From NCBI RefSeq assembly GCF_023159225.1, contig NC_063161.1:72940767-73004766 (forward strand): 64,000 nt of DNA, read 5' to 3'. The notes beneath the pieces are model-generated. The model ran no database searches, had not been told where the DNA came from, and saw only the letters and a list, made by a program, of their open reading frames with translations. The translations under genes were made by a program, and so were the position numbers. This document shows positions 31,033 to 41,975 of this stretch, one piece after another (within the stretch, counting starts at the first letter, position 1; the number at the start of each line of letters is the position of its first letter). This DNA comes from Perognathus longimembris pacificus. Its lineage: Eukaryota; Chordata; Mammalia; Rodentia; Heteromyidae.

Positions 31033-31444
31033 TAATCCGGCGTGGGCGGGGCGTCCGCGTGCCCGGCCGGCGGGCGCCGGGTGCGGGCGGCGGGGCGCGC
31101 GCGCGGCGCCGCCCCCCGCAGGCCCGGGATTGGGGTGCGGGCGGCCGGGGGCTAATCCCGTATGTAAATGGCAGCCAATGGAGGGAGGTGTTGCGCGGGG
31201 CTGGGATTAGGGCCCGGGCGAATGGCTGGCAATTTTACTGAGATTACAGAACAAAGAGCTTCCCCGCGCCCCGCGCCCGCGCGCCCCGCCCCGCGCCGCG
31301 CCCCCGCCCGCGCCGCCGCCGCGCCTCCGCCTCCTCGCCGTCCTCCTCTCCGTCCTCCCCTCCCCGGCCTCCCGTCCTCCCGGCCCGGCCTCCGCCTCCC
31401 GCCGCCGCCGCCGCCGCCGCCGCGCCTTCCCCGGCCCCGGATTA
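31033..31444 (+). promoter_or_regulatory. GTF2IRD1: GGATTA motif cluster (GTF2IRD1 autoregulatory sites)
   Basis: GGATTA occurs at 31204-31209 (+) and 31439-31444 (+), and as TAATCC at 31033-31038 and 31153-31158 (minus); AGATTA lies at 31241-31246. GTF2IRD1 is known to repress its own promoter by binding several GGATTA motifs upstream of its first exon, with at least two sites needed. The pair at 31153 (inverted) and 31204 (direct) sits in the likely core. Confidence 0.7.
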
Positions 31445-31529
31445 ATTCAGGGCGCCGCGGCTGGAGGCTGCGTCCTGGCCGCGGGCCGGGCCGGGCGCCG
31501 CCGGCCGCAGCAGCGCGGGGTCCTCCGAG
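31250..31529 (+). other. GTF2IRD1: GTF2IRD1 non-coding exon 1
   Basis: Inferred 5' UTR exon. A donor follows at 31530 (gtagga, preceded by ccgag). It includes a short GCC trinucleotide run at 31401-31421. The 5' end is approximate, placed downstream of the CCAAT box. Human GTF2IRD1 also has a non-coding first exon in a CpG island, with the ATG in exon 2. Confidence 0.6.
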
Positions 31530-32767
31530 GTAGGAGAAAGTTTTGCGGGGGGCCCGGGCCGGGCGCCCCCGGGCGCGGGCGCACGAGATCGGGGCTGCGA
31601 AGCGGCCCGGGACGCCGTGTGGGGGGCCGCTCCCCACCTGCCCCGGCGGCCGGAAGCGGGGCGCCGTCCCCCGCCCGGCCGGGGCCCCCGCCGCCGGGGC
31701 GGCCGGGAACGAGGTCACGACGCTGCCGGGGCCGGGGTGGGCGCGGGGGCCCGTGCCGGGGGCATCGGAGCCCGGCCTGCGCCCCGGCCCCCGGCGGAGT
31801 CGCGCTGCGCGGGGTCTCGGCGGCCGACCCCGGCCGGGCGGGGGACCGGGGCGCGCGGCGGGGAACGGCTGTGGGTGGTCTGGGGCGCGGAGGGCGGGCG
31901 CGGAGGAGGAGGGGCCGCGGCCCCGGGAGCCCACCCGACACCTGGGGCCCCGCGGGGGAATCAGAGCCCCCGGCCCGGCCTGGGGGGGGGGACCCGGGGA
32001 CCCTGCTCCCGGCCCCGGGTGCCCCGGTGCCACCGTGTGCCAGGCCCGGGCGGCGCGCGCTGGCGGGGGAGCGGGCGCCGGAGGGGCGCAGGCCCGCCCC
32101 GGCCCCCTGCCTCGGCCCCCGGCTCTCCCGGCTAAGGATGGCCCGGGACTCCGGGCCGGGGAGGCGCCGGCGCCGCTCACTCATTTCAGCCGCGTCATTC
32201 ACAAGGAGAGGGCTCGGGCCGGGCCATTATTTATTTATCCTGGAGTGGAGGGGGAGGCCAGGCCGGGCCGGGGCTGAGGCTGCCCTGGGGATCACCTGTC
32301 TGGGGACCTGGAGGGCGCCTGGCTCTGGCGACTTCTGAACAGAGACAGAGGAGCAGGGACGGCCTGGCCTGGTGGGTGCAGGCTGCCCCATCTTCTACAT
32401 GCACCCCATGCACCCCAATCTCCTTCTACAGGTACCCCAATCTCCTACACGTACCCTGCTCTCCACAATCAACCAGTCTCTCACACGCATGCCGACATGC
32501 TGGCTTCTACAGACACCCCCATCCACTTCTGGGATGCAGGTGGTTTGATTTTGTACCTGGTTCTGTAGAATGACCTGGAAATGGACAATTCCAACACTTG
32601 AGACCTGCAGCCGGCAAGGGGTGGGACGTCCTCCTGGGGCGATCCTGGGGGGCCCTGCGTGTTTTCAGTGCAGGCTGTAATCATGGCCCCCTAACCTACT
32701 TAATCAAGAGCATCATCGCCTTGTAGACGGGTCGTTCATGTACGGTATGTGGGTGACAGTTGTTCTT

Positions 32768-32965
32768 GTGTGTCAGTCCTGAGACTTGAACTCAGGACTT
32801 GGGTACTGTTGTTGAGCTCTTTGGCTCTTTCCAGGTTTTTGGTGGCTCATTGTAGTTAAGACTCTCATAGACTTTCCTGCCTGGGTTGGCTTTGGACCAC
32901 CATCCTCAGATCTCTGCTTCTTGATGGGCTAGGAGTACAGGCGTGAGCACCAGCACCTCTGTGTG
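32768..32965 (-). repeat. B1-Geo dimeric SINE, Geo half shortened
   Basis: Minus-strand copy: gtcagtcctgagacttgaac ... gttgagctctttgg, an internal deletion, then ggtggctcattgtagttaag ... ggagtacaggcgtgagc. Confidence 0.8.
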
Positions 32966-33360
32966 CCCTGGGGGTGGCCTTCTGGGAGGCCGTGGGTCCC
33001 GTGTGGGGCTGGCATGGGCACAGTGGGAATGCCGGTGTGGTAACAGGTCTGGAGACTGTGGTTTGGTGACGACTCAGCCGGGAGGTCTCAGCTGACCTTG
33101 TGGTGAGGTGAGCTGGGCCGGCCCCAGGCCCTCATGACCTAAATCTGACCTTGGAACTCAGGATGGGGTCTCTGTGCCCACCCTTGGGGGACTCCTGGTG
33201 TTCTCCAGACACCCAGTCTTTTCGGTGTGCTAGGGCTGGGGGAGGGGCAGGTGGGCAGGGGATCTGCTACTTAGACACCTGTTGAATGAATGAATGGATG
33301 AATGAATGAAACCTTGCTGCTGAGTCCTAGCCACTCTGCTAATGCAACTTTCCCCTGGTC

Positions 33361-33437
33361 TGTGTGTGTGTGTGTGTGTGTGTGTGCCAGTGTGTGCCAG
33401 CATGGGGCTTGAACTCAGGGCCTAGGCACTGTCCCTG

Positions 33438-33469
<32 letters not shown>

Positions 33470-33622
33470 CTCTCAAGGCTTGTGCTCCTCTTCCAGTTTT
33501 CTGGAGATTCATTGGAGGTGAGAGTCTCATGGATTTTCCCGTCCGGGCTGGCTTTGAACCTAGGTCCTCAGATCTCCGTCTCCTGAGCAGCTGGGATTTG
33601 ATGTGGGCACTGGCACGGGGCA
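33361..33622 (-). repeat. (GT)n and B1-Geo SINE with internal poly(T)
   Basis: 33361-33386 is a GT run. 33390-33622 is a minus-strand B1-Geo whose Geo half is interrupted by 30 T residues (33440-33469), replacing the usual gagctctttt sequence. Confidence 0.85.
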
Positions 33623-34255
33623 CCGGGCTTGTAGGTTCTGGGCTGAGTCTGGCCCGGGGGCACCATGCCTCCTTGGTGACTCCTCCAAGCTTAAGCTTGT
33701 GTACCCTGCTGCTCCTGGACTGTCAGCTGCCTAGTGGCTGGGCTCCCAGGCCCGTGGCCACTGAAGGCTGGTGGCCACCGCAGGTCGGCGTGCAGGGCTG
33801 GTCTGGGGACAAGGGCGAGAAGCAGGACCCGAGGGCCTGGGTGCCACACTGAGGAGCCTCACAGAGGAAGGGGGTGCTGTGGGAAGACTGTGGGAGGTTC
33901 CAGTAGGAGCCTGGGGGTACAGTGTAATGACAGGGAGACAGTGGGCTGTGAGCAAGCAGGTCTGGGGGCCCCGGGGCTCCAGCCCCCTGAATCCCTAGCA
34001 GCTGCTCTCAGGCCCCGGCTCTGCACTGTGGAAGGGGCAGAGTCTAGGCCCAGAGCCCAGGACAGGCGCCTGGCCTCCTGGAGCAGGGGCCACAGAGCCC
34101 CATGATAATCTGAGTTTACCTCATCTCCCAGCTCTGAACCCCCAGACTGGCCAGGATGGGGCAGGGCTGGGGGAGGAAGGACCCTCATGAAGACCTGGGG
34201 TGCCTTGTGGGGTGTCTCAGGCAGTGAGCAGCCCTGTTCTTCCACCCCCCCTCCC

Positions 34256-34256
<1 letters not shown>

Positions 34257-34295
<39 letters not shown>
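34257..34295. repeat. (GT)n microsatellite with a Geo remnant
   Basis: About 19 units of GT, followed by a short minus-strand Geo remnant (gatcctggggcttgaacttg) to about 34345. Confidence 0.93.
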
Positions 34296-34298
<3 letters not shown>

Positions 34299-34784
34299 AT
34301 CCTGGGGCTTGAACTTGGCCCGGGCGCTGTCCTGAACTCCACGGGAGTTTTTCAGGGGCAGCCCCACCATGGCCCGGTGGCTGCCCCGGTGCTGCCTAGG
34401 GCAGGGCTCTGAGGAGGGGAGCGAGGCCTGCCCAGGTTGTTTGCTTCTGGGGGGCCAGGGAGGGGTCACTTCTGATGTGGGCATGGCATGGATACCAAGA
34501 GTTGGGGTGGTGGGTCCTGGCTGGGCTGTCTTGAGGGTGCAGGTGAGGGATACTTGCCCCCTGAGCCCACTGGGGAAGCCTCTGGAAGGAGAGGGCATCC
34601 ATTTGCTGGCTGAGGTCTAGGGTGAGGCGCAGATGCTGGCAGAACACAGAGGAAGACAGTCCGGCTGTCTGTCTATCCACGCCCACAGCAGGCCGCAGGA
34701 ACTTGTGGGCCCCCTTCTCAGTCTGTCTAGGTTCCCGCATCAACTCCAGGCTGACATCATGGCTGTGTCTGTGTGTTTTTATTT

Positions 34785-35255
34785 TTTGATAGCTCTGGGA
34801 TTTGAACTCAGGGCTTCACACTTGCTAGGCAGGTGCTCTACCACTTGAGCTACACTCCAGCCCCTCTTTTTCCTTTTTTTGCATTGTTCTTTTTTTTTTT
34901 TGGTTTTTTTTTTGGTCAGTCATGGGACTTGAACTCAGGGCCTGGGTGCTCTCCCTGGGCTTCTCTGCTCAAGGCTAGCACTCTACCACTTCAAGCCACA
35001 ACTCCACTTCCGGTTTTCCGGTGGTTCATGGGAGATAAGAGTCTCAGGGAGACTTTCCTGCCTGGCCTGGCTTCAAACCATGATCCTCAGCTCTCAGCCT
35101 TCTGAGCAGTTGGAATGACAAGCGTGAGTCACTGGTTATTTTGAAGATGGGGGTTTCAGCTTATGCCTGGGTCAGCCTGGATTGCAATCCTCCCAACTGC
35201 GCTTCCCAGATAGCTGGGATTATAGGCATGCGCCACCATACCTGGTTCGTGTTCC
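34785..35255 (-). repeat. ID-like half, B1-Geo and B1 monomer in series
   Basis: 34785-34865 is a minus-strand ID-like half (gatttgaactcagggcttca ... gctacactccagccc). 34897-35135 is a minus-strand B1-Geo. 35138-35250 is a minus-strand B1 monomer (gctgggattataggcatgcg). Confidence 0.8.
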
Positions 35256-35811
35256 TGCTGTTCGGAGGACCTGGCATTGTGTATACACCCTTAACCCCGC
35301 CATTGCCGCGGAAGACAGCCCAGCACCCCAAATGCCCCGTGGCTGGGCCCCTCTCCTTCCCTCCCCCTGAGCATGTGAGGGTGGATGCCAGCAGTTGGTG
35401 CCTTTGTGATGCTAAGTCGTACTCAGGTGACCAGCCCCGCACCAGCCGGAGTCACCCAAAGGAGGGTCGCCCTGCGCCCTGGCTGTGCTGGCGCTGCCCA
35501 TCCTGGCCCCCAGCTGGAATTTCATCCTGGTTTCTGGTGACTCACAGCCTGGCTATGAAATTACACCTGCTGCCGCCGCTGCCCCGGGGGCCTCATGCCC
35601 AGGGTTCCTCCGCAGCCCAACTGGGTTCTGGAACAATCCATGGGAAAGGCTGGGACACCTGGAGATGGGGGTGGTGGGACAGGGGTGCACATTGCTTTTA
35701 TCCTGAGGTCCTGGTTGTGTCCCGTCCACAGCGGCCGTGTAGGGCGGTGGTATTGTCCCATGAGGCATGAAGGCGCCTGGCTGGGTTTCTGGGTGCCTAG
35801 AGTTATTTATT

Positions 35812-36051
35812 ATTTTGTCATTCATGGGGCTTGAACTCAGGACCAGGGCACTCACTGTCCCTGAGCTCTTTCGCTCAAGGCTAGCACTCTACCAGTTGAG
35901 CCACAGCGCCACTTCCAGTTGTCTGGTGGTTCATTGAAGATGAGAGTCTCAGAGACTTTCCAGCCCGGGCTGGCCTTGAACTTCTGTCCTCAGATCTCAG
36001 TCTCCTGAGTATCTGGGATTACAGGTGTGAGTCATCAGTGCCAGGCCAGGT

Positions 36052-36086
<35 letters not shown>

Positions 36087-36294
36087 TGCTTTGTTTTGTT
36101 TTGTTTGCCAGTCCTGGGGCTTGAACTCAGAGCCTGGGCACTGTCCTTGAGCTTCCTTCAGCTCAAGGCTAATATGCTACCACTTGAGCCACAGCACCAC
36201 TTGCGACTTTTTTGTGTATGTGGTGCTGAGGAATCAAACCCAGGGCTTCATGCGTGTTAGGCAAGCACTCTACCGCTAGGCCACATTCCCAGCC
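35812..36294 (-). repeat. B1-Geo, (CA)n and IDL-Geo
   Basis: 35812-36048 is a minus-strand B1-Geo. 36052-36081 is a CA run. 36098-36294 is a minus-strand IDL-Geo ending ctaggccacattcccagcc. Confidence 0.87.
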
Positions 36295-36638
36295 TGGAGA
36301 CTCCATTTCCAAAATAACCAGCAAAAAATATGGGCTAGTGTCTGGTGTGGCTCACAGGGTAGAGCACCTGCCTGCGCTTCAAAGCCCACTACCACCGAAA
36401 ATGAAGAAGAAAAATGGCTCCCGGAAGATAAAGGGGCCACTCCGGGTGTGGCTGCAGTGTTGGGGATTGACCGACCCCCTGTGGTGCCCCGTGGGAGGTC
36501 CCCAGAGGATGCGGCCCAGCCCCCACCCTGGGCGCTCCTGGGTGGCCCATCCACACAGGGGTGGTCCTCCGTGGGAGCTGGTTCTGCAAGTGTTCACTTT
36601 GGGTGAGGGAGGGGGAGCCCTACTCCTGCACTCCGATT

Positions 36639-37078
36639 CCCAGCTGGGGGTGCGCTGCCTCTCCCGCACCCATGCATCCGATTCCTGCTGGGGGAGTGTG
36701 CTGCCCCACCCCTGCACCTGGACTCCTGGCTGGGGGGTGTGCTGCCCCTCCCCCACCCCTGCACCTGGACTCCTGGCTGGGGGGTGTGCTGCCCCTCTCC
36801 CACCCCTGCACCCCAACTCCCAGCTGGGGGTGTGCTGCCCCTCTCCCACCCCTGCACCCCGACTCCCAGCTGGGGGTGTGCTGCCCCTCTCCCACCCCTG
36901 CACCCCCAACTCCCGGCTGGGGGTGTGCTGCCCCTCTCCCACCCCTGCACCCCGACTCCCAGCTGGGGGTGTGCTGCCCCTCTCCCACCCCTGCACCCCG
37001 ACTCCCAGCTGGAGGTGTGCTGCCCCTCTCCCACCCCTGCACCCCCAACTCCCGGCTGGGGTGCGCTGCCCCTCTAAC
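36639..37078. repeat. 46-bp minisatellite, about ten copies
   Basis: The marker gctgcc recurs at 36654, 36700, 36741, 36788, 36834, 36880, 36927, 36973, 37019 and 37065: a 46-nt unit with one 41-nt and two 47-nt variants. The unit alternates ctgggggtgtgctgcccctc with tcccacccctgcaccccgac and tcccag. The inner copies are nearly identical. It lies in GTF2IRD1 intron 1. Long ORFs through it on both strands are artefacts of the repeat. Confidence 0.96.
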
Positions 37079-37339
37079 CACACCCTTGTCTCTGATCCTG
37101 GACCGGCCACTGCCCCGGATGCTCACACACACCCCAAGCAGACCGGTTCTGCACCTGTCCCCTCACATTCCCACCCCACAGCACGCCTGGCCAGGGCCAC
37201 CTTGAACCCACATGGATGGGGTTCAAGTACCAGTTTGCGCACTGAACTGCCACGTGGTCCCCGGCCCCTGCCATCGCCTGCCGAACCTTCTGAGGGGGGG
37301 CGGGTTTGCCACCCTGCTCTGCAGAGAGCTGTTCTAAGC

Positions 37340-37555
37340 AAACTCAGGACAGGGTCTCCCGGAGTAGCCGGCCTCAGCCTCAGATAGCTGGGATTACAGG
37401 CTTGTGCTACCATGCCAGGATCAAGAGAGTATGTAGTGTTTTGTTTTTTAATTTTGCCTATTTTATTTGTTGTTTATATGGTACAGAGGACTCAAACCCA
37501 GGGCCTTATGCATGCTAGACAAGCACTGTACCACTAAGCCACCTTCCCAGTCCTG
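37340..37555 (-). repeat. B1 fragment and ID-like half
   Basis: 37345-37425 is a minus-strand B1 fragment (agctgggattacaggcttgt). 37460-37555 is a minus-strand ID-like half (tatatggtacagaggactca ... ctaagccaccttcccag). Confidence 0.75.
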
Positions 37556-38484
37556 AGAGTATGTATTTTTTTCAACCTGTTATGTGATGTCTCTCTGTGC
37601 CGGCCCTCCAGGAGCCCCCAGACCCACCTAGGAGGAGTTGGATGCTCACTCTTTCCTCTGTGTGTGACCCTGGCCTCTCTGGGCACATACTCTCTGTCCA
37701 TGGAGCACAGACAGACCATGCCTCAGTTTCTCCTCCCAATAGGGTAGAACTGTCAGCTTCCTCGGCCTGGCAGCCCCTCAGCAGTCACCAGGCTTGTCTG
37801 GTGGACAGGGCCTACCTAGGGTAGGGGCTGCCAGGAAATGATGATTGAGGACGGAGCTCAGGGCCTCGTGCTGTACCACTGAGCCATGCCCCCAGCCCAG
37901 CTTTGTAATTTGACTTGTTTCTGCATTTTTGGACGCCAGTCCTGGGATTTGAACTCAGGGTGCTCTCCCACTTGAGCCACGCCTCCATCCCTTATTGGTC
38001 TTTCTCATCATAGTCATCTTTGGAGGTGTGACTGGCTCGTGGGCCTTGAGTTAGCGTTCTAGATTTTATTCTCTTGCTCATGCTTCATAGTTACAGGAGA
38101 GCTACCATCCTGCCAGCCATCACACCCACAGGCCATCCAGATGCACAGAGTGAATTTGCCCAGGCTCTTCCTCCTCTCAGAGCTTGGATGGTACAGCCCA
38201 GGTGTGAACTAGGTCCCATGGTGGCTCATGCCCCTGTGGGGGCTGGGCAGATCCTGGCCACCTGACCCCAGTACTTGCGACCTCTGCCAGCACGGGCCTT
38301 GTGAGTGTAAAGGAGAAGGTGGCTGACGCTGGGCCTGCTGCCTGTCAGACTATCCCGGAGCCCCGTCCTGCTCAAATTCCCTCCTCTCCGCTTCCCAAGC
38401 GCCCAGGCCTGCTCTTTCCTGCCGGCCTGGCCGGGACACCTGGGCCGAATGAACCAGAGGCAGTGCATCTGCCTCTCCATGCAA

Positions 38485-38530
38485 TGGTGTGCAAATAAAT
38501 ACCTCTGTGCAACTTGCTGCCTGTGCAGAC
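38485..38530. promoter_or_regulatory. Small AT-rich element in intron 1
   Basis: atggtgtgcaaataaatacc with octamer-like and forkhead-like words, in otherwise GC-rich single-copy DNA. Weak candidate; composition only. Confidence 0.2.
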
Positions 38531-38989
38531 CGGGCCGGGGCACTCTGGGGGCCCGGAGGCCCCCACCCTAGCTTAGCTCTGCATCTCCCCTGACTTTGCC
38601 TGTTCATGTTTATTTTTGGCAGTCTTGGGATGCTAAGTTTTGTGCTAGCTAGCCGGGTGCTCTTCCACCTGAGCCACATCCCCAGCATGTCTACTTGTTT
38701 TTTTATTTTTCCGGCTAGGGACTTGTGGCCACTCTGTAGGCTGACCTCAGACTGTACCCCAGCGCACACAGTGGGGCAGGACTGGGGTTACACGCGTGTG
38801 CCGCCACCTCCAGCCCTCCCGTCTGCCTCCACGCGGCCCCCAGCAGGCTTGCCGCGTGGGATCTGGGCACGCAACCCAACGGGGAGAGCACCGTGCCCCT
38901 ATGGGGTGCGGCAGGGCTGGGGTGTCCACGGCCACGAGTGTGCTGCCATCGTGGCCTCGGGGGTCGTGTGCTGGGAGCGGGTGCATGTG

Positions 38990-39215
38990 CGCGGCAGACT
39001 GTGTCTAAGTGCACGGAGTTCGTGGCCTGAGCGCATGCGCGGGGAGCAGGGGTGCACGCGGAGTAGACTGTGGTGTGTCCATGCGCATGGCGTGGGCGTT
39101 GGCGCATGCGCAGGGAGCAGGAGCGCACGCGGAGTCGCCGGCGTGTCCCTGTGCAGTACATGGCAGGAGCGCATGCGCGGGGAGCGGGCGCGCATGCGCA
39201 TGGAGAGTGCGCGGG
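38990..39215. repeat. Degenerate ~70-bp CpG-rich tandem repeat with NRF1 palindromes
   Basis: Perfect gcgcatgcgc decamers occur at 39030-39039, 39102-39111, 39169-39178 and 39190-39199, with a partial copy (atgcgcatgg) at 39081. Each of the first three is followed by a (g/a)ggagc(a/g)gg block and often cgcacgcggagt, showing tandem origin with spacing of 72 and 67 nt. The decamer matches the NRF1 consensus core. Located in GTF2IRD1 intron 1. Confidence 0.8.
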
Positions 39216-39810
39216 GAGCCGGTGGGGATGTCTTTTGCCACGAGTACTCTGGCCTCCGAGCACACAGTAGGTCTTCCTGCAGTGCCTGCTATCTGTTTGG
39301 GAAGGGCTCCGTGGGCTAGCCCCCTGTGCCCCTAGCCCTCTGTGCCCCCAGCCTCTCTGCCCGTGGGAGCCGCGTCCACGCTAGGCCTTCGGCGCCGCAT
39401 GCCGTGAGGCCCGGCTGCACTGTGGGACACGTGCGAGGATCGCAGTTCGAGGCCAGCCTGGCAGAGGAGCTGGTGAGACCCCGCTGTAGTCTGGGACCGC
39501 TGGTCTGTCATCCCAGCCTCCGCGGGAGGCTCTGATCGGGCGGATCAGGGTTCCTGGCCAGGCCCCGGAAGAGACCCCTGCCAGAGGTCCCAGAGCGAAG
39601 TAGCCACTGCCTCCTCCTGTGGTCCCGGCGAGGGTCTCCAGCGGGCCCTGGAGGGGAATGGGGAGCTTTCCTAAAAATGCCAGGGAAAATCCGTGCTGGA
39701 GGCATGGCCCGGGCGGAGCTCCTGCCTTGGGTGTGTAAGGCCCCGAGTTCAAGCCCCGTCTGATGACCTCCAGTCTGTTTTTTTGTTGCTATAAGAAAAT
39801 ACCAGAGGGT

Positions 39811-40024
39811 CTGGGAATATGGCCTAGTGGCAAGAGTGCTTGCCTCGTATACATGAGGCCCTGGGTTCGATTCCTCAGCACCACATATACAGAAAATGGC
39901 CAGAAGTGGCGCTGTGGCTCAAGTGGCAGAGTGCTAGCCTTGAGCAAAAAGAAGCCAGGGACAGTGCTCAGGCCCTGAGTCCAAGCCCCAGGACTGGCCA
40001 AAAAAAAAAAAAAAAAAAAAAAAA
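39811..40024 (+). repeat. Young IDL-Geo SINE
   Basis: Same subfamily as 21494-21731: ggatatggcctagtggcaag-type promoter half (here gggaatatggcctagtggc), cctcgtatacatgaggccc, aaaatggccagaagtggcgc and ctgagtccaag, then about 25 A. Very little divergence between the two copies. Confidence 0.93.
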
Positions 40025-40051
40025 GAAAGAAAGGGTAAAAAAGAGATACTT

Positions 40052-40250
40052 GAAGGCTGGGAATGTGGCTTAGTGGTAGAGTGCTTGCCTAGCATGCATG
40101 AAGCCCTGGGTTCAATTCCTTAGCACCACATATACAGAAAAAGCTGGAAGTGGCACTGTGGATCAAGTGGTAGAACACTAGCCTTGAGCACAAGAAGCTC
40201 AGGGACAGTGCCCAGGCTTCAGTTCTAGCTGCACAATGGAAGAAAGAAAA
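40052..40250 (+). repeat. IDL-Geo SINE (older subfamily)
   Basis: Forward copy with gggaatgtggcttagtggta, cctagcatgcatgaagccc and aaaaagctggaagtggcact, and a diverged 3' end (cttcagttctagctgcac). It lies 28 nt after the younger copy. A B1-like monomer follows at 40305-40420. Confidence 0.88.
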
Positions 40251-41649
40251 AGGAAGGAAGGAAGGGTCTGAGACTGACTTGGGGATTCTAGAGCCTGATG
40301 CCATCTGAGTGTAGCAGCGTATACAATCCCAGCACTTGGGGGGCAGAGGAAGGAGGATTGAGAGTTGAAGGCCACCCTGAGCTACATAGCTAGCAAGAGC
40401 CTGTCTCCGATATAGCAGTAAGCAAAAAACATTTTACAAGGGCTTCTCCCGCAGCCTCGGCTTCTCCCTCCAGCTCTGCCCCTCCCATCCCCATGCCCAG
40501 TGCTGCCCACCCTGCATACCGTGCTGCCTCCCCTCAACTATGCGCGCGGAACCTGCGCAGACGGGGGTGGGGGTGGTGGCTGCCAGGTCTCTGTCCCTGC
40601 CACCAGCCCTGTGCGGGGTGGGGGTCACCGCCAGCCCCACACTGCAAAGGCCAGGCCAGGGCCTGGAGTGGCCACTGCGCCCTGAACAAGGGCTTGGGGT
40701 CCTCGTGTGGGGCCCTCACTGTGCCCACGGTAGTGGCGCTGGACCCCCTCTTGCCCACAAGGAGGGGGCTCTGCTATTAGGGTCGGGTCTGTGTCCCTAC
40801 TCCTGGCCACCCCGGGTAAGCCTGGCCCACTGCCCAGGGTGCTGGGGGTCGCCACCTGACACCAGTGTCGATCCCCCCACTGCCACCCTGGTGTCGCTGT
40901 GGCCCTCAGCCTCTGGTGGATCCCTGACCTCTCCAGGGCCTCCAGAGCCCATCCTCTGCCTCCTGCCTCCCCTCCTCGCCCACAGCCTCCCCTCGAACCC
41001 TCTCACATCCTCAGGCCACACCCCTTCAACCCAGGGCCCCCTACTCCTTAGCACCTGTACCCACAGCTGGGCCTCGGGACTCTGCTCAGAGGCTCAGCCC
41101 CCTCCCTTTCAGCCTGCTCCAGTCTGTTCCAGGCTCTGGGCTCACTCCTTGGGAGCCCACAGACCTCGGTCCACTCCCTGCCTGCAGCTGCCCCCACCAC
41201 GGCTCTTCTGTCCCCAGCTCACTCCAGAGCCGCCAATGCCTCCGCGGCCTGGTGTCCTCCCAGCTCCCTGGCGGCTGGCCTGCCGTCTGCCCACTTCCTG
41301 CCCCACCCTGGGCACTGTGCCCTGCAGTGCCAGGCCCTGATCTCCACCTCACCCCCGCCTTAGCCTGCAGCCATGCCGCCCTGCTCAGCCCTGAGCGGCT
41401 CGGGCGCCACACGTGGGCGCCTGGCAGGCGTCTGGTTTCCTGGACAGCTGGTCTTTGGCACTGTCTGTCCTTCAGCCCTGTGTCCAGGCCAGGTGGTCAC
41501 CGCCATGGCAGGTGGGTGGCCCCTTGGATGTGAGCTGGCTCTGATGTCACTGCCTTCGGTAGCCTCCCCATCCTCCACCGCCCTGGGTTTCCTGCGCGTC
41601 ACTTTGTTTTGAGTGTTTTGAGTAGCTTACTTACAGTAAAGTGCATAAA

Positions 41650-41975
41650 TCTAGCCAGGCATGGCAGCACGTGCCTGTAATCCCAGCCCATCATCCCAGT
41701 ACAAGGGGGTTGAGCGAGGCAGGAGCATGGCGACGTTCAGGCCAGACTGAGCCGCCTAGCGAGACCCTGTGCTCAGAAAGCATATGTTGCAGCTGGGTGC
41801 TGTTAGCTCCTGCCTGTCATCCCAGCTTGTCAGGAGGCTGATATCTGAGGATCGTGTTAGAAGTCAGCACAGGCAGGAAAGGCTGTGAGACTGAACTCTA
41901 TTTAACTGTCAAAAAGCTGGAAAGGGAGCTGTGGCTCATGTGGTAGAGCAGCAGCCTGTGCTCAGGACTGGCACC
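41650..41975 (+). repeat. B1 monomer and short B1-Geo
   Basis: 41650-41785 is a + strand B1-like monomer (catggcagcacgtgcctgta). 41790-41975 is a + strand B1-Geo with a 3'-deleted Geo half. Confidence 0.78.

Larger units (their letters stand above)
30830..32340 (+). promoter_or_regulatory. GTF2IRD1: CpG island promoter of GTF2IRD1
   Basis: About 1.5 kb of very high GC with dense CG dinucleotides and no SINEs, spanning the inferred transcription start and exon 1. A CCAAT box is at 31175-31179 and there is no convincing TATA box. The block 31150-31265 is less GC-rich and contains clustered factor sites, so it is probably the conserved core. Start-site position is inferred. Confidence 0.85.

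Noticed and set aside
31168..31533. ATG at 31168 as the GTF2IRD1 start or an upstream ORF
   Set aside because: It lies at or before the inferred transcription start and runs out of frame at the exon 1 donor. The conserved MALLGKRCD start is in exon 2.
31152..32280. Several 240-340-codon frames on both strands of the CpG island
   Set aside because: Pro/Arg/Gly/Ala-only translations from extreme GC content. Multiple overlapping frames are open at once, so there is no coding signal.
36639..37078. CRISPR-like direct repeats
   Set aside because: Units are head-to-tail without unique spacers and lie in a vertebrate intron; this is a minisatellite.
36254..37387. A 377-codon open frame on the + strand and 146-243-codon frames on the minus strand
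   Set aside because: They run through the 46-bp minisatellite; a Pro/Cys- or Gly-rich repeated translation appears in several frames, which is expected of a GC-rich tandem repeat without stops. No splice or start context.
40540..41340. A 266-codon frame in intron 1
   Set aside because: The translation is Pro/Ser/Leu-rich with no recognisable domain; there is no supporting splice structure, and the opposite strand is also open in places.
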